This document shows, piece after piece, positions 22,701 through 33,790 of a DNA stretch of 64,000 nt (its first letter is position 1; each line of letters begins with the position of its first letter). The notes below the pieces were generated by a model. It was not told where the DNA came from. It ran no database searches and was given only the letters and a program-made list of their open reading frames with translations. The position numbers were made by a program, and so were the translations under genes. The DNA is from Sipunculus nudus (Eukaryota > Annelida > Sipuncula > Golfingiida > Sipunculidae), in NCBI GenBank assembly GCA_026874595.1, contig CM049315.1, positions 19,861,664-19,925,663 on the forward strand, written 5' to 3'.

Positions 22701-25700
22701 TGTTCCAACACGCTTTCAGATTCATTTTTATATTCCTATTAGTACTTTGAAACTAATGACCCTGCAAAGCTCATGAAACAGACATTTTGTAAACTTAGGT
22801 CTTTGTTTTTAATCAATCAGAATGATCACATTTCTGGTATGCCTACATTTTAGCCTCGTTCACTTCAGTTATTGGTTGAAGCATCTTAATTATGACATTG
22901 TCCATAAATAACACAAATAATCACTGACAAACATGCGATACAGTGAAAATAAAAAAAAAGTTGTTTCACTTTCCATTCGTGAAACATAAAAATATTCTAT
23001 TAACAGTAAAATACCGACCCATTGTTCAATCTACTTGAAAGAATGCATTTTATTCATTGGTTTATTTGAATATTATGTTACTGTAGCAAAACCACCTTGG
23101 CAGATATACAGTTAAATAAAATTCATGCCGTTTGTATAAGGCTGATGTAAATCACAACAGCATTTGTATTTTTAAAATTTATTTTTATTTCCTCTAAAGC
23201 AATATACTTTTTACAAACATGAATTTTTTGTGAGAGTGAAAGTAGTCGTAAGTAAACGAATATCTGATTCTAACATTTTTGTGTTCAGCAGGAAAAAGTG
23301 AAAATAACACTACCTAAATTAGTCATCCCATTAATATTGTGTATGCTGATAAGGTTGTGTTAAACCTTGAATACATGATTCATTAATAGTCCTACTTGAG
23401 TCATAACATAAGTCATACAGAAAACGCACTAACGTTATCCATCAATTTGCGTACGGTTGTCTTAATATTAGCTTACGAGTGGTGAATTACACGTGAACCA
23501 ACAAACCGAAGTATAAATCTCATCTCTTTGGTTACCATTTCCTGTTTAACGCACAAATTAACTTGTATTCGTGATATACGCATACGTCCGATTAAAAAAT
23601 GCAGCGGAGATTGTCAACATGCTAAATAACAGTTAGGCGTTGTTAGTATAGAAAGTAAATAAACAGATCTAAGGATTGGTCTGAGTTATTTTAAGTGGCA
23701 GCGTACCTTTAGACCAGGAGTTGTCATCGAGACTCACAATACGGTTCTTGACATGACTAAGCATGCCATTCTGACAGGGCGAAAGACTATCATGTCAGAG
23801 GGACAAAAGGTCGCTGGGTTCTGGCGGAATTTTTATCCCTCTAGTGGTATATATGTGTCAATTTATAGATTACAGTACTCTGCATATGGCGTTTTGTAAA
23901 TCAAACGTTCATCAAGTATAATTGTTTACATCCTCGGTATTATTGCTAGGAGCTGACATTTTGGTATTTCAGGACTGATTTAATAAATAATTTTGTATAT
24001 TTGCGTCCACTTCCTGACAATCATTACACTCTGTGTAAAATTCACCTTTCGGGATAGGGCCAATTTATTCATTACTGTTAATTTTAGATGAAAGAGTAAA
24101 TTGAAATTACAGGTGGTGTTTTTTATTCACTCGTACACGGACTTTGCCAAATCATCAAAAGAACAGTCCAAGTTCTAAAAATATAAATTTATCCTTTCAT
24201 CGGCAAAAACTCTAATTATTATATTTTTTTATACCCAAAGGGCAGATGTATAGTTTATTGACTGAACAGGTATTCGTCGGGGAGGTACTCCCGGGTAATA
24301 TGGGTGATTAAATCATTTGTGATTAAATCTAACTAGAATAGGAAACTACACATTTTTATATTTGACCTATAATATTCCAGGGACATAAATTTCTGCCAAT
24401 GCGGTAAATTGTGCCAAGTTACTTAAACATCAGACCTTGATACCTTTGTTTTAGCGTGAATAATATAAAGCAAACTAAGGTAATTTTCTACTATTACTAA
24501 TTGGAAATAATAAGGGTTTAATCACTAAAGTATACATATTCGTCATGGTGTATACCGAAGGTTAAATGATTCTTTGGTTTGGGAGTAATTTATATATTAC
24601 GGGGGTTCAATGCAGTAGGTGTAATTAGACGCTCGCGATATTATTCTTCATTGTCAACCGACATAACCACTGCCCATTCTTTTCTCAATTAGGCCACATA
24701 AACCGAATGATTCGCTGCTCCCAGGTTATGTGGACTGTTTCACTACCTCGAGCGCAATATTGTATCCAAGATAAAATTATCGGCAAGATAAAATGCATTT
24801 TGTCAAAGCCCGTGACTAAAAAAAGGTTCCAATATTCTAATTTTTAAACTCAAAATCCGTCGAACAATTGATTTTTTTTGGTGTGGCCAAATTCTATTTA
24901 TGTGCAGACCTAATATATGAAATATTGTTTAGCTCAAACTTTCAGTACCTATAGAACAAAGCTATGCTTTGGTTACATGTGCACGTACATGCGTGAAAAA
25001 TCGCTCCTATGTTTTTCGAGGGTCACATTAAGACATGCGTTAGGTCTTTAGCAGGCCGCATCGGAAATAAAACCTAAATTTACTTACTAATAAGGTATCT
25101 CCAGTAAAATAAAAACTATTATTCATATGACTGTTTTATTTAGCATATCAAAAGTAACAGATAAAACTGAACTATGTTGTGTCTCAGTCTTCTGGAAGGC
25201 CTGCTAGACCCAATGTCCCTATTACTCCTGTTTATTCACAAATATATACGCGCACATGGAAACACAACTTTAAAGGGACATAATTAAGAGCAATATTATG
25301 ACTAATTGTTTACACTATCAAAAGTTTCCCCAGCAAAACCATCGCAGCACACGGTCTCGGTACCTCCGCTTCAGCTGTTTAACAACTTGTTAAGGTTTTG
25401 CGCGTGAGTAAACATAGACTAGCGTGTCAGTTTACCATAATAAGGCTGCTTGGCCGGAGGTCAAATTTTGGCCATGAGCGACCGATTAAAAGAAAAAGGA
25501 GTAGTCCAAACATGAACGTGCATGGTTGTAAAACATAGTATCATTCGGACTGTGACATCTTTAATGGATAAATAAATGTGGTTGTTTATCCATATAACCA
25601 GTTTTTGAAGGTTTCGTGATTATTTAGGAATGTAATTCCCGGTATCTTCTATTTCTGACAATTGTTCAGATACTTGTTTTATTTCTTGAGCTGGCGTGGA

Positions 25701-26284
25701 ATTAAAATTAAAACCGATAGAGCGGACTTAGAGTTTTACCAATGTCGGTTATATATATATATATTTTTTTAGCAAAAGCAACAATAACATCCCCTCCGCG
25801 CACATTTCCCGATTCAAATCGTAGTAGCAAAGTAGGGAAATAATAAATATTATCTAATGTTTTGCAACATTATAATCGATACATAAATTTTCGAAAGGTC
25901 ACTTTTTTCTTGTATAAAAGACGAAAACTATATGTATCCGAGTATATCATGTTTTAACATTATTTTCAAAGTCATTTTCTTTTTATATAGATTTATGAAT
26001 TTCAACCTAGCAATAATATTGTACCGGAGGACAAACACTGCCAAGAAGTCATGCAAACAGATGGATCAGAATTGCCCTTCCTGAACTTAGTATAAAACTC
26101 ACGAACCCAATAATAGATATTTAAAGCACAAATGTGCTGAGACTGCCGAGAAAGATAAAACGTCATGTTGGCTTACTCGGTTTTCCAAACCTTGGTCCAT
26201 GGTGTAAAATAAAACGTCTGGGGCATGTCGAGCCTTCAAATCATATAACTCAGAGGTGATATCTTGTTCACTTCGGGGACATTT

Positions 26285-26286
<2 letters not shown>
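22700..26286. other. AT-rich intergenic DNA, no gene recognised
   Basis: About 3.6 kb without a frame worth naming on either strand. It includes a short (AT)n at 25749-25765 and several poly(A/T) runs. No recognisable mobile element was found. Confidence 0.55.

Positions 26287-26336
<50 letters not shown>
26287..26336. repeat. (AT)n microsatellite
   Basis: About 25 AT units. The minus-strand 88-codon frame crossing it (26099-26365) is a repeat artefact. The sequence from here to 26935 shows no gene. Confidence 0.96.
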
Positions 26337-26338
<2 letters not shown>

Positions 26339-26939
26339 TCTCTTTAGAACTGGTGAATATGTCATTTGAAGGGAAAATGCCAGATTGGTCTTTTTAAAAA
26401 GCCAGGCTTAAATAGGCCGCATAAGGGTTCCCATTAATCATACGTTGTCATTAATCTCTGCAAACAGGTTCAAAGAAATCCCCTGGCAAGCTATATTTTC
26501 TGAGCTGATTTATTGCAAATTGGCACGCAGACTGGATGTATTCTAACCTCAATTACCTGAGCTCTATTTCTTTCATGTACGTAACAATAAAAATGACTAG
26601 AGGGTCAATTGTCTTTACCATAAATTAACCATATAACATTTCAAATAATCGCTACATTAACTACTTTGAAGGTTCTGCCATATATCAAATTTATCATAGA
26701 AATTAAACTGCATATATAAAGCGTGATGTTTATTTTTGTCGATGAATCATGTTATGGTTTGTGTCACTCCAGTGTATTTAAGCGAAACGAGTTTTTTTTT
26801 CACATCACAAAGTAAACATAGTCCATTAAATATATAATGAATGGTACTGCGTTTTTACCATCAGCTCGAGAATTTAAATTACTGACCACTTGTTCATTAA
26901 ATACTATAAAACTACAACTAATTATAAAACTAATAAACG

Positions 26940-27126
26940 AGTCAACCTCCATGGCTTGCATGATTGCGTTTGGTAGTCTGAAGAGGTGGAGAAACCGGAG
27001 AACCCGGAGAAAACCACCGACCTTGGACGGTGTACTACAACCTAATCTCATGGCAACTCCGGGGATCCAACCCGGGTCGCCAGCGGAGACAGCCGAGCGT
27101 TCTACCACTCGACTGTCCAGGCCCCT
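26940..27126 (-). mobile_element. tRNA-derived SINE with CTCCGGG-type core
   Basis: On the minus strand a tRNA-like head begins near 27126 with GGGGCCTGGACAG, then an A-box-like GTCGAGTGGTAGAACGCTC and a degenerate box B (GGGTTGGATCCCCGG). About 70 bp downstream is ggttttctccgggttctccg and gtttctccacc, a module I associate with the conserved central core of several invertebrate SINEs. The 3' end is uncertain. A second head-only copy lies at 43543-43602. The 102- and 107-codon frames over it are spurious. Confidence 0.75.
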
Positions 27127-27631
27127 CAGGCTCGTCAGTCGACAGATGCAACAGAAATAAATTGTCGGACTTTGAACCTAGGTACATCCCTGTGCAAAGT
27201 ACATATCAAGTGACATATATAGGTTCTGTGGCATATAATAATATCTTGCAAAATGCATTGTAAATAGGCTGTTATCCTCAGTCTTCTCTGTTGAGTAACA
27301 GTGCCATTAAATTAAAAACTAAGTTTATTGTCTTGATACCAGGGCTACATGGCTGCTGGAGTTTTTTTACATATATCAAAAAAGTGTAAACGTACAAGTT
27401 ATGTTGTATTCGAATTGTACCACAAGGAATTTTTGGGTTGGCGGTAACCGCCTCCATTCTTTCAATGTTAACTTTTTATTATGTATAAATCAGCAGAAAT
27501 TCGTCTCGGACTTATTGAAAGTGTTTGTTGATTGTTTGCCAGGTCAGGCGACTAACCCCAGTTGCTGAGTCATAACACCGACCAACACACGTCTCATTTA
27601 TGAGTGAAACATGACTATGAGACATAACCCA

Positions 27632-27780
27632 CAGTGCCAATCCGGATCAAAGGAGGGCAGGGGGTCCGGACCCCCCTTTACACCCGCCGCTACCTTTTAT
27701 TTGGTCTGGAAACGTATTAGTGTTGTGTTAGTCCTATCGAGTTCGACCCCTCCTTTACCTAAATCCTGTATCCACCCCTG
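27632..27780 (-). mobile_element. hAT-like MITE
   Basis: On the minus strand it starts CAGGGGTGGATACAGGAT, then tagg and TAAAGGAGGGGTC, matching the start of the element at 63735 (CAGGGGCGGATCCAGGAAT, then TAAAGGAGGGGTCC). The other end, read from 27632, is CAGTGCCAATCCGGATC, so the two ends are imperfect inverted repeats beginning CAG. CAGGG/CAGTG termini are typical of hAT transposons. No clear 8-bp target duplication remains. It is 149 bp and non-coding. Confidence 0.6.
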
Positions 27781-27787
27781 TAACGCT

Positions 27788-27885
27788 CACCCTTGGTTGA
27801 GAATATCACACGGCTCCTCTGTTGATAGTACCTCACGATATCCCGGGTTTTAAGCCCCGTGCTCTTATAAACTATACCCCTAATC
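27788..27885 (+). repeat. Dispersed repeat (CACCCTTGGTTG type), copy 1
   Basis: It shares the order cacccttggttg, ggctcctctgttgatagtac and ccgtgctcttat with 31079-31165. The match is collinear but diverged. A short repeat; family unknown. Confidence 0.55.
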
Positions 27886-28913
27886 CACACAAGCCAGTAT
27901 CACTGTATAGATTCCAGGACGTATGACCAGTTAGGTGAAAACTTAAAGATAGACCCCTAATATACTTTGGGTGGGAGTTTTTGATTTTTATTCCTCACTA
28001 AACGTCAGGTTTATATGAACACAGTATTGTGTACTTTTGTAGTTATCAGAACAGCTGAACAAGATGTTAAACGACAAACGCACCCAATATTTCCCTCCTC
28101 TAATGTTGTGATTTTTAATATTTATAACTCAGCACTAACGGAAGGCGACCCGTTGTCAGAGCATAAATTTGATATTAAGTGGTTTGAAAAAAAAATATAT
28201 ATTTTTCACTAGTGGAATTACCAGTGTGTCAACCTCAACACGTTCAGTGACAATTATACTTCCTTGCCTTCCCTTTTACTAACCAACGCACACAACCTTA
28301 TTTATTCATCATGGCTAAATATATAGGAAATAGGATTTTGTCTCTTGTCTTCAAGATACTGTTAAATTTACGTCGTTTGTCAAATTGCCGTTGTTTTGTA
28401 TTCTACATTGATTTGTTTGGCCAATTTATACCCATCCTTTCCAGTCTGAATCATCTGTTTGCCGGAAGAGTGCATGCAAGTTTGTGAGTGTAAGTCTGTA
28501 TTTACGTGTAAATAAATCGAACATTAGCATGGGCGTCAATACAGGGAGATGGTGAGGTATATATCCCCCTCCCACTTTTAAGCAAGAGGGAAGTCTATCT
28601 AGTCATCCCCCTGCTATTCAGAAAATAATATTGATAAACTGAAAAGGAAATATATTAATAATTGGAATTTCAGACTTTGGTTCAGTTTCTAAGGTTATTA
28701 TGAAATATTGTTTTTCTAAAACTGGTTTAGAATTAACATTTACTTGAAACATACCTATTTTTAAAACATTATATAAACAGATCACGTATGCGTGATGAAC
28801 ACAAATTTTGTAATGGAGATAAAAAAATTAGATTCTGTGACACTAGGCAGCGTGATATTTCTAGGGGAATGAATAAAGAAGTCAGTATTTTTTTTGTTAA
28901 CAAATAACCATAA

Positions 28914-28919
28914 TTTATT
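28914..28919 (-). terminator. Poly(A) signal AATAAA of the solo LTR
   Basis: AATAAA read on the minus strand, followed by TTATGG and a T/G-rich stretch. Its place downstream of the TATA box fits the end of R in an LTR. Confidence 0.5.
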
Positions 28920-29255
28920 CTTAAAACAACCCTAACATTACAATACACTAAATCAATACAATAATACAGTAAAACAGCGGTATTACAACAAATCAATGCA
29001 ATCACAAAGTGCAAAGTACCTGGAAATCGTCACAACGATAAGTTCTTTAAATGTTTACTCTCGGAGAATGACAGTCTGTAAAGCTCTTGTAACCATCCAA
29101 AAAGTTAACTGAAGTCCAAATGCACAAAATCCAGGAGAAAGTCAGGAGAAAATCTATAATTGCCGCACTCATCGAAGAAGGTCCCAGAAAGTGACACACA
29201 CGCTTCTGCGTCCGCTTGAAATCTTCTATTGCTCTCTCTCGGCTCTAAAACACAG

Positions 29256-29270
29256 CCCCTTTATATACTT
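29256..29270 (-). promoter_or_regulatory. TATA box of the solo LTR
   Basis: AAGTATATAAAGGGG on the minus strand, preceded by a GC-richer U3-like region. Transcription would be expected to start roughly 25-30 bp downstream, near 29230. Activity is not known. Confidence 0.55.
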
Positions 29271-29548
29271 TTTTACCTCAAGCCGAGAAGCTTCTATTTC
29301 TCGAACATTCGAAGAATCTAACGCAACACAGTAAACACGCGTTACAGGAATCATCTAGAAGAACATCGCTGTGTGTGTCTCTACATAGCAGGGTCCACGT
29401 GACCTCGGCCAGGCGAGAAAGCCCCTAGCTAGCATGACAACGACAGTTCAACCAGTATGGATTAAACTAAGAATGTAAGAAACGGTTCGGCCAGGTTGTC
29501 ACAATACGAGTTACGCCCGTGTCACACAATAAAAGAGCACCTGTAACA

Positions 29549-29549
29549 T

Positions 29550-29589
<40 letters not shown>

Positions 29590-29594
29590 TATAT
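29549..29594. repeat. (AT)n/(ATGT)n microsatellite
   Basis: An AT run passing into mixed ATGT units. It lies inside the hAT-like element, right of the LTR. Confidence 0.93.
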
Positions 29595-29687
29595 GTTTAT
29601 ACCAAAATTGTCTCAATGTTGATTACCCTCCCACGCCTGCGAGTCATCCTCCACCCTTGAAGATAAAATGACGCCACTGAACATTAG

Positions 29688-30696
29688 AGCGACTTTTTAA
29701 AAATGAAGTACATGGTAAAGCATTTATGTCTTTCTGTCAATTGTCGGAAAAAAATCCACTTCAGCGGCGGGTGGGGGTGGTTGGGTTTCGAGCTGAATGC
29801 AAACCAAAAATAAAAGGTTTTATAACTTTCTATGAATCAGGTGTGAACTTTAGCTGAGCAGTCTGTATCTTAGTTGGACCTCGCGTGTTTAATCAGCAAC
29901 ATATGGTCTTTGTGTGTTTCATAATTTTGAAAATTATTGTGTTACGAGGATCTGAGGATGAAAGGTAAATGAGCTTATTAAAAAATAAAAATTCAGAGGG
30001 AATATCAAGTCAACGAAACAGAGTATTGTTTACTTACATGCATGACGGACATTGTCTGGCCGAACAAGGTACATCTGATTTGGAAGTACAATCTTTATTA
30101 CCAAGCAGGTCTATTTCAGGCTCGAAGCAGCCAGTATTCTGCAGCTGTGCCATGTTTCAGCACTTTACAGTATCAATGACTTTTTTCCTATTTGTTAATG
30201 CTAAAACTATTGTAGATCTACAGTTGTGGGTGTTATTGTTACAATGTTGTAAAGCCATCAGGAAACATTTTCAGGATCCTCCAAACAGCTGTTTCAATCC
30301 CCCACGCGGAATATTACCGCTATTGATTTGAGTAATGTTTTATGAACCGTAAATCATAAAAGTATAGTGAAACTAGTACGTTAATAAGCCTTGCGCCGTT
30401 TTGTCCGAATGTTTTTCTCTGACAGTAAAATAAACGCCTACGGTAGAACTTTACCTGTTTAGATGATATAATCAGAGATTTTGAAAATCCAATACCAAGT
30501 AGGATTTTATTTATACAGATTCACATTTCTTTTAACTTTTGCTATGAACACTTATGATAGTATTTCAAAGATATACTCATGACAGGTTGATATACCATCA
30601 CCGATGCGTCATTTTTCTTTCCGGGTGGGAAAAATAACACCTATTTATAACTCGTGCTACATTTTGTCATTCGAATTTGCCAGTTGGAGGATAAAC
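29688..30696. other. Intergenic DNA with one unexplained 120-codon frame
   Basis: A plus-strand frame at 29969-30331 (120 codons from ATG) is the longest in the window outside the satellite. It has no recognisable domain, signal peptide or convincing splice context, and its Cys/Phe-rich composition is unremarkable for chance ORFs. I treat it as non-coding. Confidence 0.4.
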
Positions 30697-30771
30697 TGGG
30701 GCGTAGCCAGGGGGGGGGGGGTCGCATCCAATCCTCGCCGTCTTTTCGGAATTTCACTTAAGCTAAAACTA

Positions 30772-30834
<63 letters not shown>

Positions 30835-30921
30835 TTAAATGGCCTTTGCTTTCAGTGGCGGATCCGGAGGGGGCGCCTTAGGCGCGCGGCTCCCGCCGAG
30901 CTGCAACATCTCTCCTTTCAT
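30697..30921 (+). mobile_element. Fragments of hAT-like element 5' ends
   Basis: 'ctggggcgtagccagg' followed by a 12-G run (30697-30721), and CAGTGGCGGATCCGGAGG at 30853, both look like the 5' termini of hAT-type MITEs. A 57-bp (TA)n lies between them. No matching 3' ends or target duplications were found, so these are partial or decayed copies. Confidence 0.4.
30774..30831. repeat. (TA)n microsatellite
   Basis: About 29 TA units. It produces the Tyr/Ile run in the 112-codon frame at 30604-30942, which is not considered a gene. Confidence 0.96.
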
Positions 30922-31078
30922 CTAATTTCCCAATTTTTGTGATTAATTTTCGTTTTTAAATTTCTGTTTATTAAATAGCAATAAGATTTTTTATTTAAGT
31001 TTTCTGCAGTTTATTACTTTTAAATTCATTAGTTGTGAATGAGGATATTAATGAACAGCTACAGAACAACTAGAGAGC

Positions 31079-31165
31079 ACACCACCCTGGTTGGGGTCGA
31101 CCGTTAACAGCTCCTCTGGTGATACCGGTACTCAAAATCGCGATCTGTGCTCTTAGGAGTCTTGT
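31079..31165 (+). repeat. Dispersed repeat (CACCCTTGGTTG type), copy 2
   Basis: It is collinear with 27788-27885: accaccctggttgg, gctcctctggtgatac and gtgctctta occur in the same order and spacing. Diverged and non-coding. Confidence 0.55.
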
Positions 31166-33085
31166 GTACTGTCGAGACCACGGACACCGGTAAAATGCAA
31201 AGTTTAAGGCCATAAATAAATAATAAAAGGTATGGTTCGCAGGCACCGCCCGCGTCAATTTTTTCTTCCTGCATCAAATTTGTTTGATTTTGATTTTCAT
31301 CTTTCAAGAGGATAAAATAATACAATTTTGATAAGATTTCCTTTTTTTATGTAGTGCTTTTACCTGCTAAGCAAAAATTCCTGTTATTTTCAAGCTTTTG
31401 CCTTATCATATGACATTTTTATCAAAACATACAAAAAGGGTAAAAAATAAAATATTGTTTTTCGGCCGTGCTGATCTCTGGAAAAAGGTGCCTGAGAACC
31501 AAACCTTATTTTTTGGCCTAACATAAGATTTCAACATATCAGTTTTTTTTCACTTCGAGCATTACATTTAAAAGATAATATTATGCAAGTTATAAACGTA
31601 AATGCGCCTTTGCGCCATTGACTTTAACATGGTATAAACGATTGAAATTTTATATACTAATTTTGAAGAAATATAAATAGAAAATATTTAACCTCTCTAC
31701 AGTTTCACTACATAACGCAAAGGCATAGGGGCACATTTTTTTTAGGAACAGGAAATCCTCTTTTTTGTGAAAATTGCCTCAAAACGTCCTCTATTCATTG
31801 CATATTCAAAAAAATTCCCAATAGGGGAGGGGGATAATAGAAAAGACCCTTTTCAATGCCGTAAACGAAATATTTAAAAGCACATATTTGGTAACCCTGA
31901 CAGATGGTTTATAGTTTGTTCTCGTAGAAGGGTGCACTGGCTCTAAATTAATCGTTTGTTAACAGTGTAACCGGTTATAAATGTGAAGAGGGAATGGATA
32001 AGCAATGGGGAACCCGACAAGCTCAGGACGAGCCTGACCCAGAAATCAGTTCCAAAAGGTTTGTTGTTTGAGGTCTGACGCCTCCACCTGTAAGGTAATA
32101 TGTCTGACCTGTCACATCATGGGTCAGTAGTCCAGACAGTTATTTGGACTTTAATTTGTCTCCATGTATTTTCCTGTTCAGCTAGTGAGCCGCTAACTAG
32201 AAGTTAAAAGACCAACTGCAGTGGGAGGCATCTTTATGTAAACCCCACCAAGTAACTTGTTTCTGGATAACGACTCCGTGATTTACACAGATGTGTTTTT
32301 AATGCCAGGCTGGCACGACAGAGACTTTTCAAGACGCTCATTTCTCTCAACCTACCTCGGGCACTGATTAAGTTTAATAGTTACTTTGCGCTCCAGAAAC
32401 TCCAGTGATGGTCTTTTATGTTCTCTTCGGAAACGGAACTGTGCAAATATATTAGAGGAATAAGTAGTTTTTTTCCCTCATGATGAGGGTAAAAACGGAA
32501 CCTTTTTCGTGATCTTTTCTGAAAAGAAAACGGTAGAAATAAAAAAAAGCACGGGATAGGCTTTTTAATTCAGAGACCCGCAGACAGCTCACTGACATAG
32601 CCTTATATTTCTTAGTTATAAATTGAATTGATCCTGCTGCTTTTCATACATTTGAATATGCTTTAATGTACAGTTGCAAGTATCAATGACATCCAACTCT
32701 AGTTTTCCTTGATACCCAATGGAATGCTGAACACTCTGTCCCTGAAATCATAATCAAGCAAACCAAGTCAGATATGGAAAATAGCAGACTGCAGTCCACC
32801 TGTTTTTTCGCGTTTTATTTTTGCGTATCAAAGAACGCCAACACTTTTTGACTTGGGGCAGAAAAGCCTAATTAACTTTTATAAAAATAATAGCCTACCT
32901 TATGTCATTTTCCTATTAACAATCAAAACAATTTTATGAGTAACCAATTTTTTTTTTTGTAGCGACATCTTGCCACTAATTTGTGAAAGGGACATATCAG
33001 GGAATAGTGATGACGTCGTAATAGACGTGACGTACTAAAGAAGCACCAATATTCATGGGACCAATGATCAAGAGCTGCCGAAATC
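31166..33085. other. Intergenic DNA, no gene recognised
   Basis: No frame or element can be named. Some GC-richer sequence occurs at 31980-32420 without a motif I recognise. Confidence 0.5.
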
Positions 33086-33354
33086 TGTTTACAGCGAGAC
33101 CTATATTGTCCACTTGCACGCGCTTCACTGTTACGTCACATTACTGTATATTCATATCTATTTATCATCTAGAAACAAATATGTCGACAGATAGTTCCTG
33201 TGACCTTGACCTTGTGACCCCCCCCCCCCCCCCATATCGGCAGGAATCTTTCAATGTTAGCAGGTGAACTGTATATGCAAGATGGAAGGTCTGGCATGAA
33301 AGGTTTTGTTTAAATACATCCACAATCTTTTTAAAGATGTTGGTCCTGTGACAT

Positions 33355-33367
33355 TGACCTTTGACCT
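33355..33367 (-). promoter_or_regulatory. DR1-type nuclear receptor half-site pair in a repeat
   Basis: TGACCTTTGACCT reads on the minus strand as AGGTCA-A-AGGTCA, a perfect direct repeat with 1-bp spacing. This arrangement is known to bind RXR/HNF4-type receptors in animals. Function here is not shown. Confidence 0.4.
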
Positions 33368-33631
33368 TATGACTCCCGAAATCCAGAGGGTTCTTGCTTA
33401 GTGATGGGCCATATATAAGTCTAGTTAAAAATTCATATGTAAATTAAAACTGGAGTTATCATTGGGAAATCAATTTGTAGGCAGATGGCTCATGTGACCT
33501 TAACCCTGTGGCCCACATATTGAAAGAGATCTTTCCCTATTGGCAAAGGAGCTGTATGTGCAAGATGGAAGGTCTGGTATGAAAGGTTTTGTTTAAACAA
33601 ATCCACAATCTTTTCAAAGATGTTGGGCCTG

Positions 33632-33650
33632 TGACCTTGACCTTTGACCT
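33632..33650 (-). promoter_or_regulatory. Triple nuclear receptor half-site in a repeat
   Basis: TGACCTTGACCTTTGACCT contains three TGACC(T) half-sites, including the same DR1 pair as the neighbouring unit. Unit 1 has the variant tgaccttgaccttgtgaccc at 33201-33220. Confidence 0.4.
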
Positions 33651-33790
33651 CGTTACCCCTATTCAACTGGATGCTTGCTATATATATTGAGTTTGAAATC
33701 CATATGTCAATTCAAACATGAGTTATCATCCGGCAACGAACGGACACGCGGACGGACAGGATGAATACTATAGGACACCCGCGGGACCCT

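Larger units (their letters stand above)
28836..29503 (-). mobile_element. Solo LTR of an LTR retrotransposon
   Basis: On the minus strand it begins TGTGACAACCTGG (from 29503) and ends TGTCACA (28842-28836), inverted TG...CA termini as in LTRs. It contains a TATA box (AAGTATATAAAGGGG, 29256-29270) and, about 340 bp further, a poly(A) signal AATAAA (28914-28919), giving a U3-R-U5-like order. No primer-binding site, polypurine tract or second LTR lies beside it, so it is probably a recombined solo LTR. A second TGTCACA at 29520-29526 makes the right boundary slightly uncertain, and no target duplication was found. Confidence 0.65.
28528..29679. mobile_element. hAT-like non-autonomous element with perfect 8-bp target duplication
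   Basis: The left end CATGGGCGTCA (28528) and right end TGACGCCACTG (ending 29679) are inverted repeats; the reverse complement of the right end is CAGTGGCGTCA. The element is flanked on both sides by AACATTAG (28520-28527 and 29680-29687), a perfect 8-bp direct repeat, which is the target-site length of the hAT superfamily. There is no transposase frame. A 668-bp solo LTR (28836-29503) sits inside, so the original element was about 480 bp. G- and C-rich blocks just inside the ends (gggagatgg, cctccaccc) fit this kind of MITE. Confidence 0.75.
33090..33790 (+). repeat. Two tandem units of a GTGACCTTGACCTTTGACC repeat
   Basis: Two units with an offset of about 295 bp (anchors gtcgacagat at 33183 and gtaggcagat at 33478). 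Both carry 'ctgtatatgcaagatggaag' or near variants, gtctgg.atgaaaggttttg, and 'aatccacaatctttt'. The 3' side ends with gagttatcatccggcaacga and a cggac-rich run. I recall this type as a common dispersed repeat in bivalve genomes. The poly(C) run (33218-33233, 16 C) lies in unit 1. Confidence 0.8.

Noticed and set aside
26800..27160. 102- and 107-codon frames on both strands
   Set aside because: Both run over a tRNA-derived SINE (26940-27126) and translate repeat sequence.
29969..30331. 120-codon plus-strand frame
   Set aside because: No recognisable domain, no conserved context and no splice support; this length is expected by chance in 64 kb.
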